DNA of 64,000 nucleotides from Metabacillus schmidteae (GCF_903166545.1 NZ_CAESCH010000001.1:1306001-1370000), one strand, 5' to 3'. Positions 8,682 through 18,012 are shown, counted from the stretch's first letter. Program-made: numbers and translations. The notes: generated from the sequence alone by a model not told the origin.

Positions 8682-9316
8682 GTGCAGTTAAAAGAATGTA
8701 TTCAAGAAAAATTTCCTAATTTAGATCATAAACTATCTTTGTTCTACAATTAAATATTGTTTACGGTTTGAATTAGGGATAGAGTGGCAAAGGGAAGATG
8801 ATTGCTTCAGTCCATATTTACAAGGATGTTATAAGAGGGCAATTACTTTGTTCGAGTCCATTCATTCTCCAACAGGATGATATTATTTTCGTGGTTGATG
8901 TAAATGATTACGACAAAGGAAAAAACATAAAACGTAAATTTAAAAACTTTTCTCCCTATGGTGAGAAATCATTACTGTATAAATTAAACCCTAAAGTAAT
9001 GCACAATATTTTTACAGAAGATGACGAAGAAGGATTAAATAGAACACATAGATTTATGCTAAAATGTAAGACATCCGATTTTAAATACATTCCCATGTTA
9101 AAAGCAATTTGTAATCAGGATTTGGGAGTAAAACCATGTTTTTTTAACAGAGTCTATTTTATAAATATCAACAAAGTAACCATCTCTCATGTTTACGATG
9201 ACAAGGGTTGTGATTTATTGGCAACTCTAACGGAAACCATAAGAGGTATTTATAAAAGATACAATGACTGGATTTTAGATTATGACCGACCTGAAATTGA
9301 AAAGGTATTTAATTGA
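8682..9316 (+). pseudogene. Frameshifted DUF3885-like gene
   Basis: Three frames in succession read as one protein: from GTG 8682 an ~24-codon piece ending SLFYN then stop; then a second frame with CLRFELGIEW and YKRAITLFES ending at TGA near 8880; then the long frame, open from ATG 8798, that enters the family sequence at about ILQQDDIIFVVD and runs to 9316. The pattern RFELG, ALT-type helix, KAICNQD, YDDKGCD, KYNDWILDYDR matches my memory of the DUF3885 family of Bacillus, whose function is unknown. The intact ORF 8798-9316 would give only a truncated 172-residue product starting out of the family frame. At least two frameshifts are needed, so I call it a pseudogene. Confidence 0.55.
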
Positions 9317-9504
9317 ATATTAACTATAAGGATAACACCATTTATAAAGTGTTTCTTCGTTTTATCAATGTTTATGGAGCGTCATGAGTTTGGGGTGTTC
9401 GGGGTGATTTCGGGGTGAAACTCTATCAGAATCAATCCGAAAACATCTGACAATCTCGGAAGTTGAGAAGAAAAGTAGCGGAATAATAGGGGGGTATCCT
9501 CCCA

Positions 9505-9577
9505 TTTCCGATTAGATCGGAGTCGGTGTCCTACCTTGACAGGGTAGGGGTCGGGGGTTCGAATCCCTCTCGGATCA
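9505..9577 (+). pseudogene. tRNA-Val(GAC)-like sequence with degenerate 5' half
   Basis: The segment has tRNA length (73 nt). The 3' half is perfect: anticodon stem CTACC/GGTAG with loop TTGACAG (anticodon GAC, valine), variable loop GGGTC, T-stem/loop GGGGG-TTCGAAT-CCCTC, and acceptor strand TCGGATC plus A. The 5' acceptor TTTCCGA pairs at only 5 of 7 positions, and the D-arm lacks a proper stem and the usual AGCTCAG core. It therefore looks like a 3' tRNA fragment left by integration, fused to unrelated or decayed sequence, rather than a working tRNA. The same 3' piece recurs at 38994. Confidence 0.6.
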
Positions 9578-9620
9578 TCAGAGTGAGAAGCTTCAGTTCC
9601 TTTTTATTAAGGGACTGAAG
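9536..9620 (+). repeat. Left 85-bp direct repeat (tRNA-Val 3' end plus terminator), attachment-site copy A
   Basis: Identical to 38994-39078 except for one base (T9603 versus G39061). It spans the anticodon loop to the end of the tRNA-like sequence, then ATCAGAGTGAG and the tRNA terminator hairpin (GAAGCTTCAGTCC / GGGACTGAAGC, 9589-9623). 3' tRNA ends duplicated in direct orientation are the classic scar of tyrosine-recombinase integration. Confidence 0.85.
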
Positions 9621-9625
9621 CTTTT

Positions 9626-10020
9626 CTTATTTTTAAACATAAACTGCCACTCTAGCCCTTCAAGAAAGAAAATTGCACATTGTCTCTAAAAAAATCTTGT
9701 TCTAACTTATTTGCAGTTTGTCTTTGTAACTAATTTTGAAGATGGAGTGAAAAATCAAGCTGTGTTACATGCTGTCCAAAAATCTGCTGAGAGAGGCACT
9801 TGGATAAGTGTATACTCAATAGCCAACCAACTCATTAGTGAATTGGTTGGCTATTATGGATTAATTCACTTTTGTTAGCTTAGGGCATTACCGAGTAGTT
9901 GATACTTAGAATTAAACACACTCGTAAATGAAGACTTGCAAATAATGTTCCAAAAGAATTGATAAATGCAGCAGATATACCTCTTTCACAAAAACTTTGT
10001 GTAATTAAATGTTTTACAAA
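9626..10020. other. Gene-free stretch with one strong hairpin
   Basis: At 9820-9853 AGCCAACCAA and TTGGTTGGCT form a perfect 10-bp or longer stem with a loop of about 12 nt but without a T-run on either side. It lies downstream of the leftward TauE gene and could still be its transcript end. Nothing else is evident. Confidence 0.45.
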
Positions 10021-10824
10021 TTAAAATATCATACGAATTCCAACAATAATTAACACTACACGAAGGATCATGACTAGAACATTGCTACTTAACCTTGTAT
10101 TAAGATAAGCTCCTAACTTTCCACCAAACCATGCCCCAGGTAATAGAAATAAGACAAACAACCAATTAACATTTCCCAATGATATGTGTGTGATTGAACT
10201 AAGTATGGCAGAAAGGAACACAATCATCATTGAACTTGCGATTGCTATGTGTGGTGGGAAAGAAAAAAGTATAATCATTGCCGGTACAAGTAATGATCCA
10301 CCACCTATTCCAAATAAGCCAGATAAAAATCCAACCAAACATGCAATTGGTATTGCTAATGCCAAATTAATTCCATAGGTAATTTGTTTTCCTTCAGGGG
10401 TAATTATGGTACGAGTGACAGTTGATTTGTTTTGTTGTCCTATAGGCTTGATCTTGTTTTTTACCATAAGCAGAATAGCAACAAGAATAATAAAAAAACC
10501 AAAATATAAAGAAAAGGAATCATCATTGAAATAACGATTGAACCATGATCCCAATATACTTCCTGGTCCACTACCAATAAAAAGATAAAGACTGCTTTTA
10601 TAATCAACTTGTTTTTGTTTCATATAAGCAAGCGTAGATGACAGACCTGTAATGAAAACAGTAATCATAGAGGTGCCTACTGTTATTTGTGGCGTTACAT
10701 CAATGAACGATATAGCACCAAGTCCTATTAATAGAGGAACGATAACTATTCCTCCACCTAATCCGACAAGGCTTCCAATTGTACCAGCCAGAAGTCCTCC
10801 AACTAATAATAAGATGTATTCCAT
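10021..10824 (-). CDS. TauE/SafE family (DUF81) membrane transporter
   Basis: 267 residues, about eight hydrophobic segments. The N-terminal GTIGSLVGLGGGIVIVP and mid-protein GFLSGLFGIGGGSLLVP segments are the two internally repeated glycine-rich motifs typical of the TauE/SafE (DUF81) family. Members export or import sulfite, sulfoacetate, organic sulfonates and other small anions; the substrate here cannot be told. AAAGGAG lies just before the ATG. It follows the SGNH hydrolase by 37 nt, forming a leftward pair divergent from a LysR regulator, which is the likely controller. Confidence 0.85.
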   Translation of the reverse strand: MEYILLLVGGLLAGTIGSLVGLGGGIVIVPLLIGLGAISFIDVTPQITVGTSMITVFITGLSSTLAYMKQKQVDYKSSLYLFIGSGPGSILGSWFNRYFNDDSFSLYFGFFIILVAILLMVKNKIKPIGQQNKSTVTRTIITPEGKQITYGINLALAIPIACLVGFLSGLFGIGGGSLLVPAMIILFSFPPHIAIASSMMIVFLSAILSSITHISLGNVNWLFVLFLLPGAWFGGKLGAYLNTRLSSNVLVMILRVVLIIVGIRMIF

Positions 10825-10861
10825 TTTTGAACTCCTTTATTGCTACCAAAATATATGAGAA

Positions 10862-11560
10862 CTATAGGTATTTTAATAGATTCTTAAAAATTACTGAATA
10901 TGCATTGGGCCACATATGAAAACCTTCAATTGTAAATGTCTCTTTTAGGTTGCCTTTCTTATCTACTAATCCCTCATTAACATTGACAAATTCGTAGTCA
11001 AGATTTTTTGCTAGTAATGCTAATGATTTATTGGCATCTAAAATATTGGGGTTATTTCTTGTTTTAAATAATTCTACATTATGATTTCCATTTGAAGAAT
11101 TATGTACTTCTGCATTAACAGGATAATAAGCCATAATATATACCATGCATTCAGGTAATCTTTCTTTTATTTGGTATAATATCTTCTCATAGTTTGCAAT
11201 CAGATTTTCTTTTTTATAGTCTGGTAAACTGATATCGTTTGAACCTATGTTAATAAATATTTTTGAAGGTTTTAAGGCAAAAATGCATGTTTCCATGTTT
11301 GACAAAAGATCAGTTGTTAAGAACCCTCCAACACCACGATTGTAAATAATATAGCGATTCTCAAGCGATTGTTGAAGTTCATTAATGGGGAATTGTTCCA
11401 TTAAAGATGAACCAACGAACAAAATTTGTCCACTGCGAACCTTTTGGTTTAAATGCTTATATCGTGTCAATTTTTCTTCTCTCTCAAACCTAAAAAATGC
11501 TTGCATTACCTCATTTGCTATAGGGTCCCCAAGCATCTCAAACCATTGTTTACCTGACAT
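10862..11560 (-). CDS. SGNH/GDSL-family hydrolase
   Basis: 232 residues. SGNH blocks are visible: block I FVGSSLME (nucleophile Ser), block II RGVGGF, block III INIGSNDI, and block V EGFHMWPNAY (catalytic His). No signal peptide, so it is probably cytoplasmic. SGNH enzymes remove acyl, often acetyl, groups from sugars or lipids. A good AAGGAG site precedes the ATG. It is first gene of a leftward pair with the TauE-type transporter and divergent from the LysR-type gene. Confidence 0.85.
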   Translation of the reverse strand: MSGKQWFEMLGDPIANEVMQAFFRFEREEKLTRYKHLNQKVRSGQILFVGSSLMEQFPINELQQSLENRYIIYNRGVGGFLTTDLLSNMETCIFALKPSKIFINIGSNDISLPDYKKENLIANYEKILYQIKERLPECMVYIMAYYPVNAEVHNSSNGNHNVELFKTRNNPNILDANKSLALLAKNLDYEFVNVNEGLVDKKGNLKETFTIEGFHMWPNAYSVIFKNLLKYL

Positions 11561-11712
11561 GTGAAATCTACTCCTTACCTATAATAAATGTATTTCGAGT
11601 ATAACCCTTAAATGTACATTAGCTTTAATTAAATTATATAGTCTTATTTTTATAATGTATAATATATAATAAAAGATATATTTATATGTTTTTGTATATA
11701 AGGTGGAGAATT

Positions 11713-12591
11713 ATGGAATTTCAACATTTACGTCAATTTAAAGTTATTGCAGAATTAGAGCACATGACAAGGGCAAGTGAAAAATTACACGTTGCTCAGC
11801 CTGCTCTTAGTAAGATTATTCGAATCTTAGAAGATGAACTTAAGGTCAAGTTATTTGATCGAGTAGGCAAAAATATAAAACTAAATCAGAATGGTCATAT
11901 TCTTTTAAAATACACAAACGAGATTATGTGTGCACTTGATGATGTGAAAAAAGAGATGTCAGATGTTAATGAACAACAAGATAATAGAGTGGTGATACTG
12001 ATGTACGCTGCTTCCAAATTGCTTCCGAAAATTCTTCTCGATATAAAAAAGCAGTATCCTGAATATAAGTTCATTATCAAACAACATGAGACTGAAAAAG
12101 AAATAAATGCTGATTTATTCATATATTCAACGAAAGAGAAAGTACACGAATCAAATGTCGTTACTCTATTAGAAGAGGAGATATTATTGGCAGTTCCAAA
12201 CGATCACGCTTTTGCTTCAAAACAAAATATTAGGTTAGAAGAAGCTGCTTCGGAATCTTTTATTAGTTTGCAGACAGGAAAGGATCTAAGAGATATTACA
12301 ACATCTTATTGCCGTATGGCTGGATTTGAACCAGAGATAATATTAGAAAGTGATGACCCAGCTACTGTTAGAGGGTTTATAGGTGTTGGTCTTGGAATTG
12401 CTTTTCTACCAGCAATTACTTGGGGTGGAGGAGTGGATAACAGCATAAAACTCTTGTCAATCGCAAATATTCCATGCAATCGGTATATAAATCTTTCCTT
12501 TAAAAAAGGGAGATACCAATCAAGGGCGACAAAAGTGGTATGCCAGCATATCGTTGAATTTTTTAAATCACTCCAAAAAGATGATGTTTAA
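11713..12591 (+). CDS. LysR-family transcriptional regulator
   Basis: 292 residues from ATG 11713, chosen over the upstream ATG (11686) because the AAGGTGGAG ribosome site sits at 11699-11707 and the protein then begins MEFQHLRQF, the normal LysR N terminus. The winged HTH is at residues 1-60 (ASEKLHVAQPALSKII), followed by a substrate-binding LysR effector domain. It is divergent from the SGNH/TauE pair across a 152-bp AT-rich gap that includes the imperfect inverted repeat TTTTATAAT...AATAAAA near 11649-11675, a possible LysR site. The effector is unknown. Confidence 0.88.
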   Translation: MEFQHLRQFKVIAELEHMTRASEKLHVAQPALSKIIRILEDELKVKLFDRVGKNIKLNQNGHILLKYTNEIMCALDDVKKEMSDVNEQQDNRVVILMYAASKLLPKILLDIKKQYPEYKFIIKQHETEKEINADLFIYSTKEKVHESNVVTLLEEEILLAVPNDHAFASKQNIRLEEAASESFISLQTGKDLRDITTSYCRMAGFEPEIILESDDPATVRGFIGVGLGIAFLPAITWGGGVDNSIKLLSIANIPCNRYINLSFKKGRYQSRATKVVCQHIVEFFKSLQKDDV

Positions 12592-12733
12592 AATAGGAGA
12601 TTTTCAACCTATTTCAGTATTTTAAAGATTAATATCAATTACTAAGAAGATAGTTTTTTAAGAAATATAAAATAATATAACCCTGTATCCGATGTAATTG
12701 GTTTGCACGTTTTAGAGCTCCTATGTTGAAAGT

Positions 12734-12815
12734 GGATTGGGGATTTGAATACCTCTCGGATCATTAGAGTAAGAAGCCTCTATTCCTTGATATATGGAAT
12801 TGAAGCTATTTTTTT
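12734..12815 (+). repeat. Degenerate tRNA-3'-end/terminator copy B
   Basis: The segment matches copy A in order: GGGGATTTGAATACCTCTCGG, then ATCATTAGAGTAAGAAGC, then a decayed hairpin ending GAAGCTATTTTTTT. The CTCTCGGATCAT-AGAGT-AGAAGC core is clear despite substitutions. I interpret it as an older attachment-site scar. It lies in the gene-free 12592-13328 stretch. Confidence 0.65.
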
Positions 12816-12993
12816 GACTAAGCTTTGCAATAATTCTTTAATCAAATTTTCTAATTTACATTAGATTATTCTCTCTAGGTTTTTCTGACGATAAGCGCTA
12901 TTAACACTTCTAGAAGAATAAAACACCAGAATTTCATATCTCTTCTTCAGTAAACGGGCCATATTGTGAAAATTCCTAGAAGGTTAAATAATC

Positions 12994-13064
12994 GGGTCAG
13001 AGGTTCGAATTTGAGCATCAAAGTAAGCTTCAACTCCTTGGTAGATAAGGGGTTGAAGTTTTTT
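12994..13064 (+). repeat. Degenerate tRNA-3'-end/terminator copy C
   Basis: GGGTCAGAGGTTCGAAT (T-arm-like), a shortened GAGCATCA, AAGTAAGC, then hairpin CTTCAACTCC / GGGGTTGAAG followed by TTTTTT. It has the same order as copies A, B and D but with acceptor-strand loss. The hairpin is still a good terminator, insulating the downstream ABC operon. Confidence 0.6.
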
Positions 13065-13194
13065 GTATAGGAGATTAATTGTTCGAGATTTTTTGGTCCT
13101 ACGTTTAATGTAAATTATTTAAATTTTAGTTTTGTTTTATTAATTTATATATAATTTTCAAAAAAATTCTATAAATATTCATATTATTCTGAAA

Positions 13195-13208
13195 TGTAAC
13201 CGCTTAAT
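13195..13208. promoter_or_regulatory. Cre/LacI-like box upstream of the ABC sugar operon
   Basis: TGTAACCGCTTAAT fits a degenerate cre/LacI-family operator (TGWAANCGNTTNNN) with a central CG. Similar boxes stand before the symporter, GH78, AraC/chemoreceptor and GH3 genes. It lies 121 bp before the solute-binding gene. Confidence 0.4.
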
Positions 13209-13328
13209 ATTGAGAGGCGATTATTCTTACGATAAAGGTGGGGATATTATGAGGTCAAATAGAAAACCATAGCATCTATTCTCAGAGGTGGTCAAATAAC
13301 AATAGTTCTGAAAAAGGGGGAGAAAATT

Positions 13329-14645
13329 ATGGTTATGCAAAGCAGGAAATTATTATCTATCATTTCTTCTGTTGCACTTTTTACAGGAATCATGAGTGGT
13401 TGCAGTGGACAGGAAGAGAAGACAACAGTCAGTGGAAATGGTGTAGAACAGGAAACACTCACAATATTGATCGACAACCAAACTCAAGCGGATGGAATTA
13501 AAGCGATTGCCGAAGCGTTTGAAGAGAAATATAACATAAAAACAGAATTTGAAACACGACCAGGTGGTTCAGAAGGGGATAACTTAGTAAAAACAAGACT
13601 TGCGACAGGTGAAATGACAGATTTAGTTTTTTATAATTCAGGTTCACTTCTACAGGCACTTAACCCTGAACAGAATTTCGTTGACCTTAAGAATGAGCCA
13701 TTTATGGAAAAGATTTTAGATGATTTTAAAGGTTCTGTAAGTGTAAAGGATAAGGTTTTCGGCATTCCGGCTACACCAACGCAAGCAGGTGGGTGGTTGT
13801 ATAACAAAAGAGTATATGAGGAGCTTGGTCTTACTATTCCAAGAACGTGGGATGAGTTGATGGCGAACAATGAAAAAATTAAAGAAGCTGGTAAAACTCC
13901 TGTAATAGGTGCTTTTAAGGACACTTGGACATCTCAATTGATTGTCCTTTCAGATAACTATAATGTCCTAGCTGAAAATCCTGAATTTCCAGAAGATTTA
14001 ACAGCAAATAAGTCAAAGTTCTCCACTACTCCTGCTGCACTTCGAAGCTTTGAGAAACTAGAAGAAGTTTATAAGAAAGGTTATTTCAATGAAGATTTCC
14101 TTGCAACGACTTATGATGCAGGTGCAAAAATGTTAGCTGATGGAACTGGTGTGCATTATCCAATGCTTACTCAATCATTAGCGGTCCTTGCTACAAATTT
14201 TCCGGACAAAATACAAGACATTGGATTTTTTGCTCAGCCGGGAGATCAGACTGACAAAAATGGAATAACCATTTGGATGCCGATGGCAATCTATATTAAT
14301 AAGAATAGTGAACATATAGATGCAGCTAAGAAATGGATGGAGTTCTATGTTTCACAAGAAGGTGTTAATTTATATTCTTCCAAAGTAAAGCCAGAAGGTC
14401 CTTTTGCTATAGAAGGAGCAGAGCTACCTGAAGATGTATATCCGGCTGTTAAAGACATGGTTCAGTATTTTGATACTGGTAGTATTGCCCCAGCACTTGA
14501 ATTCCTGAGTCCAATAAAAGGTCCAAGTCTGGAACAGATTACAACTCAAGTAGGAAGTGGAATAAGTACTGCAAAGGATGGAGCAGATTTATATGATAAG
14601 GACGTGGAGAAACAGGCAAAACAGATAGGTCTTGAGGGATGGTAA
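13329..14645 (+). CDS. Sugar ABC transporter substrate-binding lipoprotein
   Basis: 438 residues, solute-binding protein family 1 type (extracellular, oligosaccharide or monosaccharide). The signal peptide is followed by a lipobox around Cys-25 (GIMSGC), so it is anchored outside the membrane. The body begins LTILIDNQTQADGIKAIAEAFEEKYNI, typical of the family. GGGGGAG precedes the ATG. It is first gene of an operon with two permeases and a GH53-like hydrolase. No ATPase gene is nearby, as is usual for Bacillus CUT1 importers that share a central MsmX-type ATPase. The substrate is probably an oligosaccharide released by the adjacent hydrolase. Confidence 0.88.
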   Translation: MVMQSRKLLSIISSVALFTGIMSGCSGQEEKTTVSGNGVEQETLTILIDNQTQADGIKAIAEAFEEKYNIKTEFETRPGGSEGDNLVKTRLATGEMTDLVFYNSGSLLQALNPEQNFVDLKNEPFMEKILDDFKGSVSVKDKVFGIPATPTQAGGWLYNKRVYEELGLTIPRTWDELMANNEKIKEAGKTPVIGAFKDTWTSQLIVLSDNYNVLAENPEFPEDLTANKSKFSTTPAALRSFEKLEEVYKKGYFNEDFLATTYDAGAKMLADGTGVHYPMLTQSLAVLATNFPDKIQDIGFFAQPGDQTDKNGITIWMPMAIYINKNSEHIDAAKKWMEFYVSQEGVNLYSSKVKPEGPFAIEGAELPEDVYPAVKDMVQYFDTGSIAPALEFLSPIKGPSLEQITTQVGSGISTAKDGADLYDKDVEKQAKQIGLEGW

Positions 14646-14658
14646 TAATTTTTAAGAT

Positions 14659-14682
14659 GACCCTAATTCTTTAATTAGGGTC
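14659..14682 (+). terminator. Intercistronic hairpin after the solute-binding gene
   Basis: GACCCTAAT and ATTAGGGTC form a perfect stem with a short loop, without a T-run. Such hairpins between binding-protein and permease genes often stabilise the upstream mRNA and lower permease expression. Confidence 0.55.
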
Positions 14683-14714
14683 CGTATTTAATAGGCTAGT
14701 AGAAAGGAGAAGTC

Positions 14715-15581
14715 ATGGAAAAGTTAACAAATAAAACTTATACGTACACTTTTTTATTACCTGCTGGAGTTGTTTATTTTGTCTTCTTCTTATTACCGAC
14801 GATTATGTCTCTTTTTTTCAGTATGACTTGGTGGACATTAACTGATTGGAAATTCATAGGTCTTGAAAATTTCATTACTTTTCTATCAGAACCTTCTCTG
14901 AATATTGGTTTCAAAAATACAATCATTTATGCGGTCATTACATGTGTATTAAAAGTTGTTCTTGGATTACTGCTTGGTGTGTTTTTGAGTACAAAGCTAA
15001 AAACAGTAGGGTTTATCCGCTCAATGGTATTCTTTCCAACCTTGTTAAGCACAATCGCTGTCGGAATAGCTTTTACAATGCTAATGCATCCTTCACAAGG
15101 AATGATTAATTTAGCACTAGGAGTAATTGGAATCGCTGGACCGGATTGGTTAGGAGACACGCGTATTGCCTTACTTTCTGTTGCAATGGTAGATGTATGG
15201 AAAGGTGTGGGGATGGCAACCGTTATTTTTATCGCGGGGATTATGTCAATTCCGGAAGACTATTATGAAGCTTTAATGATTGATGGTGGTAACTCGTGGC
15301 ACAAATTTAAAAATATTATCCTACCCCTTAGTCGCCCTGCTATGAACACGGTGATTATATTAGCATTTATAGGTGGATTACGCACATTTGATTTAATTTG
15401 GGCAATGACCAAAGGGGGGCCGGGCTTTAGTACAGATTTAATTGCATCGATCATCTATAAACAGTATCAAGCAGGATTTTATGGTTTATCAACAGCTGGA
15501 AACGTTATTTTATTCATACTTGTTTCTGTGTTAGCCTTCCCTTTATACGCTTATCTAAATAAAAAAGAGGTGGATTTATAA
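14715..15581 (+). CDS. Sugar ABC transporter permease (UgpA/LplB-like)
   Basis: 288 residues, six hydrophobic segments, MalF/UgpA type. The cytoplasmic EAA loop reads EALMIDGGNSWHKFKNIILP at about 190-209, the ATPase docking site. The start follows AAAGGAG. It abuts the second permease (next start is the nucleotide after its stop), so the two are coupled. It forms a CUT1 importer with the upstream lipoprotein. Confidence 0.9.
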   Translation: MEKLTNKTYTYTFLLPAGVVYFVFFLLPTIMSLFFSMTWWTLTDWKFIGLENFITFLSEPSLNIGFKNTIIYAVITCVLKVVLGLLLGVFLSTKLKTVGFIRSMVFFPTLLSTIAVGIAFTMLMHPSQGMINLALGVIGIAGPDWLGDTRIALLSVAMVDVWKGVGMATVIFIAGIMSIPEDYYEALMIDGGNSWHKFKNIILPLSRPAMNTVIILAFIGGLRTFDLIWAMTKGGPGFSTDLIASIIYKQYQAGFYGLSTAGNVILFILVSVLAFPLYAYLNKKEVDL

Positions 15582-16475
15582 ATGAGTAATTATGAAATGA
15601 TTCCCTCCACAAGTAAGCACATTATAACTGACAAAAGGGAAGGAAAAACATGGCGGAAAGTAAGAGGTTTTATAATAGAACTCTTTGGAGTCTTAGGAAC
15701 GTTAGTAATTTTCGGTATACCTTTTTATTTTGTCATTGTTAATGCTTTTAAGAATACAAAGGAATCTTCTTTGTTAAACATGGATTGGCCAAGTTCGTTC
15801 CATTTTATCGAAAATGTTCAAGCGGTACTTAGTGCACAGGATGGAATGATTGTTCGGGCATTTTTTAACAGCGTTATGATAACAGGCGGTTCGATCATTC
15901 TCTTAATATTATTTGGAGGTGCTGCAGGATACGTATTACAAAGGAAGGTAAGTAAAGCAACTCCTTTCTTTAATTTCCTTCTATTGGCAGGTCTCATAAT
16001 TCCTCCTGCAGTAGTTCCTACAATATTGGTATTACAAGGAATTAGTCTCTTTAAAACAATGCCAGGCATTATTTTAGTTGAAGTGGCACTAAACTTACCA
16101 TTTACTATTTTGTTATATAGAGGATTTATGGTGACAATTCCTAAGCAACTTGATGAAGCTGCACTAATAGACGGCTGTGGTAGGTTTAAATTGTTTTTTC
16201 GAATAATCTTGCCTTTATTAAAGCCGGTATCTTCAACTGTCATTGTGTTAACTGCAGTGAACGTTTATAACGATTTTGTAAATCCATTGTATTTTTTTCC
16301 TGGATCCGAAAACGCTACTCTGCAATTAACTCTTTACAATTTTATGAGCATGTACAATACACAATGGAATTTGCTCTTTACAAATGTCCTATTAATATCG
16401 ATCCCTCCTCTCATTCTCTTTATTTTATTTAATAAAAGAATTGTAGCTGGAATGACTGCTGGATCTATCAAATAA
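15582..16475 (+). CDS. Sugar ABC transporter permease (UgpE/AraQ-like)
   Basis: 297 residues with a cytoplasmic N terminus and six membrane segments. The EAA loop DEAALIDGCGRFKLFFRIILP is near residues 190-210. It is the second membrane subunit of the importer. The start directly follows the preceding stop codon, with AGAGGTGG inside the upstream gene end serving as ribosome site. The next gene is a secreted hydrolase 43 bp on. Confidence 0.9.
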   Translation: MSNYEMIPSTSKHIITDKREGKTWRKVRGFIIELFGVLGTLVIFGIPFYFVIVNAFKNTKESSLLNMDWPSSFHFIENVQAVLSAQDGMIVRAFFNSVMITGGSIILLILFGGAAGYVLQRKVSKATPFFNFLLLAGLIIPPAVVPTILVLQGISLFKTMPGIILVEVALNLPFTILLYRGFMVTIPKQLDEAALIDGCGRFKLFFRIILPLLKPVSSTVIVLTAVNVYNDFVNPLYFFPGSENATLQLTLYNFMSMYNTQWNLLFTNVLLISIPPLILFILFNKRIVAGMTAGSIK

Positions 16476-16518
16476 CTTAAACATTTCTACTCATATTATT
16501 GGCTAAGGGGGAAGAAAG

Positions 16519-17877
16519 TTGAAAAAAACTTTTTGCTTTTTAATGATGATGATTCTATTGGTTATGCCAAATTCTGTATGGGCACAAGACTCTGTTTTAG
16601 AGAAAACTAGTAATCAGGGAAAGCAAAACTTAGAAGAAAAGCACACTGTAGTAAAAAATCATAATTATAGAGTGGCTTTGTCACTAGGTCAGGGAGTAGA
16701 GGAAACTCTGAAATCGGGCTATATATTTAAACATGGAGATACCATAGCATCGAACCAAAAGGAACTTCAACAACTGTATATAAATGCAGGAGCCAATGAG
16801 ATGTTTGTTAGAATTAATACTAAAAGATACAATGATGGAGATCTATCGGTAGATCCTGAGCACGCTGAGCTACACTCATTAGAAACTGGTCTCAATATGT
16901 GTAAGATTGCAGCAGATCTTGATATTCCAATAAATCCTGAGATCATGTTAGCGTACACTTATATGGATTCATTTAGTCAACAAGCACCGAATTTTAAAGA
17001 TTATCCCGAATTAAATAAACCTAACAAACCATGGAGTGAATATACTCTTGAAGAAATGAATAATGTTCTTACACAGTATGGAGAATTGGTTGCGTCTGAG
17101 CTTCTTTCAGCGGGGTGTGAGGTAAAATATTGGAATTTAGGTAATGAAGCTAATTTTGGTTTCGGTGGAGTAAATGTTGGGCTGAAAACTGCTGTTAATC
17201 CTGAATTAGAGAATAAAAATCTTTGGGACATGTACATGCTTCCGTCCTTTGGTACAGAATGGCTTAAAGAAAATGTGTGGAACTATAATGGGAAAATGAT
17301 GGCAGCTTTAGCAAAAGGAATAAAGAAAGTTGATCGTAATGCAAAGTTTTCAACGCATATCACAACAGCAGTTGCGGATAAAACATTTGCAACCGCTTAT
17401 TTCAAAACTTTGTCCAAAAATGGATTTAAGGTTGATCAGGCGGGTATCAGTTTTTATCCAACTTCAATGAGCTATTTACAAGACCCGGTAGCAACTGTAA
17501 AAGACATGATTGTAGCGATAAATAAAGAAGTAAAAAAACCTGTATTTATCGCTGAATATGCGTTTCCATCTGAAGAAATGACTAGTGGCCCATTTCAGGA
17601 TTGGGATGTCCCGCTTAATGGATATGAAATTACTGAAGAAGGTCAATCACAGTTTACAGAGGATTTTATTAAGTGGGGGATGAAAAATGGTGTAAGCGGC
17701 ATTCGTCCTTGGGCACCTGATTTGTCTCTAAATCACTGGGGGCCAATGTCTTTGTTCACTGTTGATGAAGAAATAAAGACAATCAATGCGAAACCAGTAT
17801 TAGATGTTTATCAAACTTATTTTTCTAAGTGTTATTTTGGAAGTGGAAAGAAAAAAAGGAATACGTGTGATTGGTAA
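16519..17877 (+). CDS. Secreted GH53-like glycoside hydrolase (candidate endo-beta-1,4-galactanase)
   Basis: 452 residues. A clear signal peptide (MKKTFCFL to VWAQ, about 1-23) predicts secretion. The rest fits a (beta/alpha)8 clan-A hydrolase: KYWNLGNEANFG (about 203-214, acid/base Glu after Asn) and VFIAEYAFPSEE (about 339-350, nucleophile Glu), with WNLGNEAN and IAEYAFP resembling the GNEIN and ETAYP motifs of GH53 galactanases. The GH53 call is tentative; GH5 or an unclassified clan-A family is possible. Position after the ABC permeases suggests that it makes the oligosaccharides they import. A GGGGGAAG ribosome site precedes a TTG codon at 16519. Confidence 0.6.
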   Translation: MKKTFCFLMMMILLVMPNSVWAQDSVLEKTSNQGKQNLEEKHTVVKNHNYRVALSLGQGVEETLKSGYIFKHGDTIASNQKELQQLYINAGANEMFVRINTKRYNDGDLSVDPEHAELHSLETGLNMCKIAADLDIPINPEIMLAYTYMDSFSQQAPNFKDYPELNKPNKPWSEYTLEEMNNVLTQYGELVASELLSAGCEVKYWNLGNEANFGFGGVNVGLKTAVNPELENKNLWDMYMLPSFGTEWLKENVWNYNGKMMAALAKGIKKVDRNAKFSTHITTAVADKTFATAYFKTLSKNGFKVDQAGISFYPTSMSYLQDPVATVKDMIVAINKEVKKPVFIAEYAFPSEEMTSGPFQDWDVPLNGYEITEEGQSQFTEDFIKWGMKNGVSGIRPWAPDLSLNHWGPMSLFTVDEEIKTINAKPVLDVYQTYFSKCYFGSGKKKRNTCDW

Positions 17878-17984
17878 ATACATCCTATTAATATTTAGTG
17901 CTTGTAAACTTATTTCTGGCCAATAACCCCTACAATTATAAATAATTGGAAAACTAGTTTTTTAGTTGAGTATCAATTCTAGTA

Positions 17985-18012
17985 AGCTCTCTTGTATATT
18001 TCAAAGAGAGCT
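17985..18012 (+). terminator. Hairpin ending the ABC/GH53-like operon
   Basis: AGCTCTCTT and AAAGAGAGCT pair around a 9-10 nt loop. The T-run after it is weak (ATTCCTTT). It lies 108 bp past the hydrolase stop. Confidence 0.55.

Noticed and set aside
9505..9577. Functional tRNA-Val at copy A
   Set aside because: The 3' half is perfect, but two acceptor pairs are lost and the D-arm has no proper stem, so I treat it as an integration scar.
11641..11712. Strong LysR operator assignment
   Set aside because: The AT-rich palindrome near 11649-11675 may be compositional; kept only as a remark.
12592..13194. Complete tRNA genes at copies B and C
   Set aside because: Only T-arm/acceptor-like and terminator parts are recognisable; no anticodon arm.
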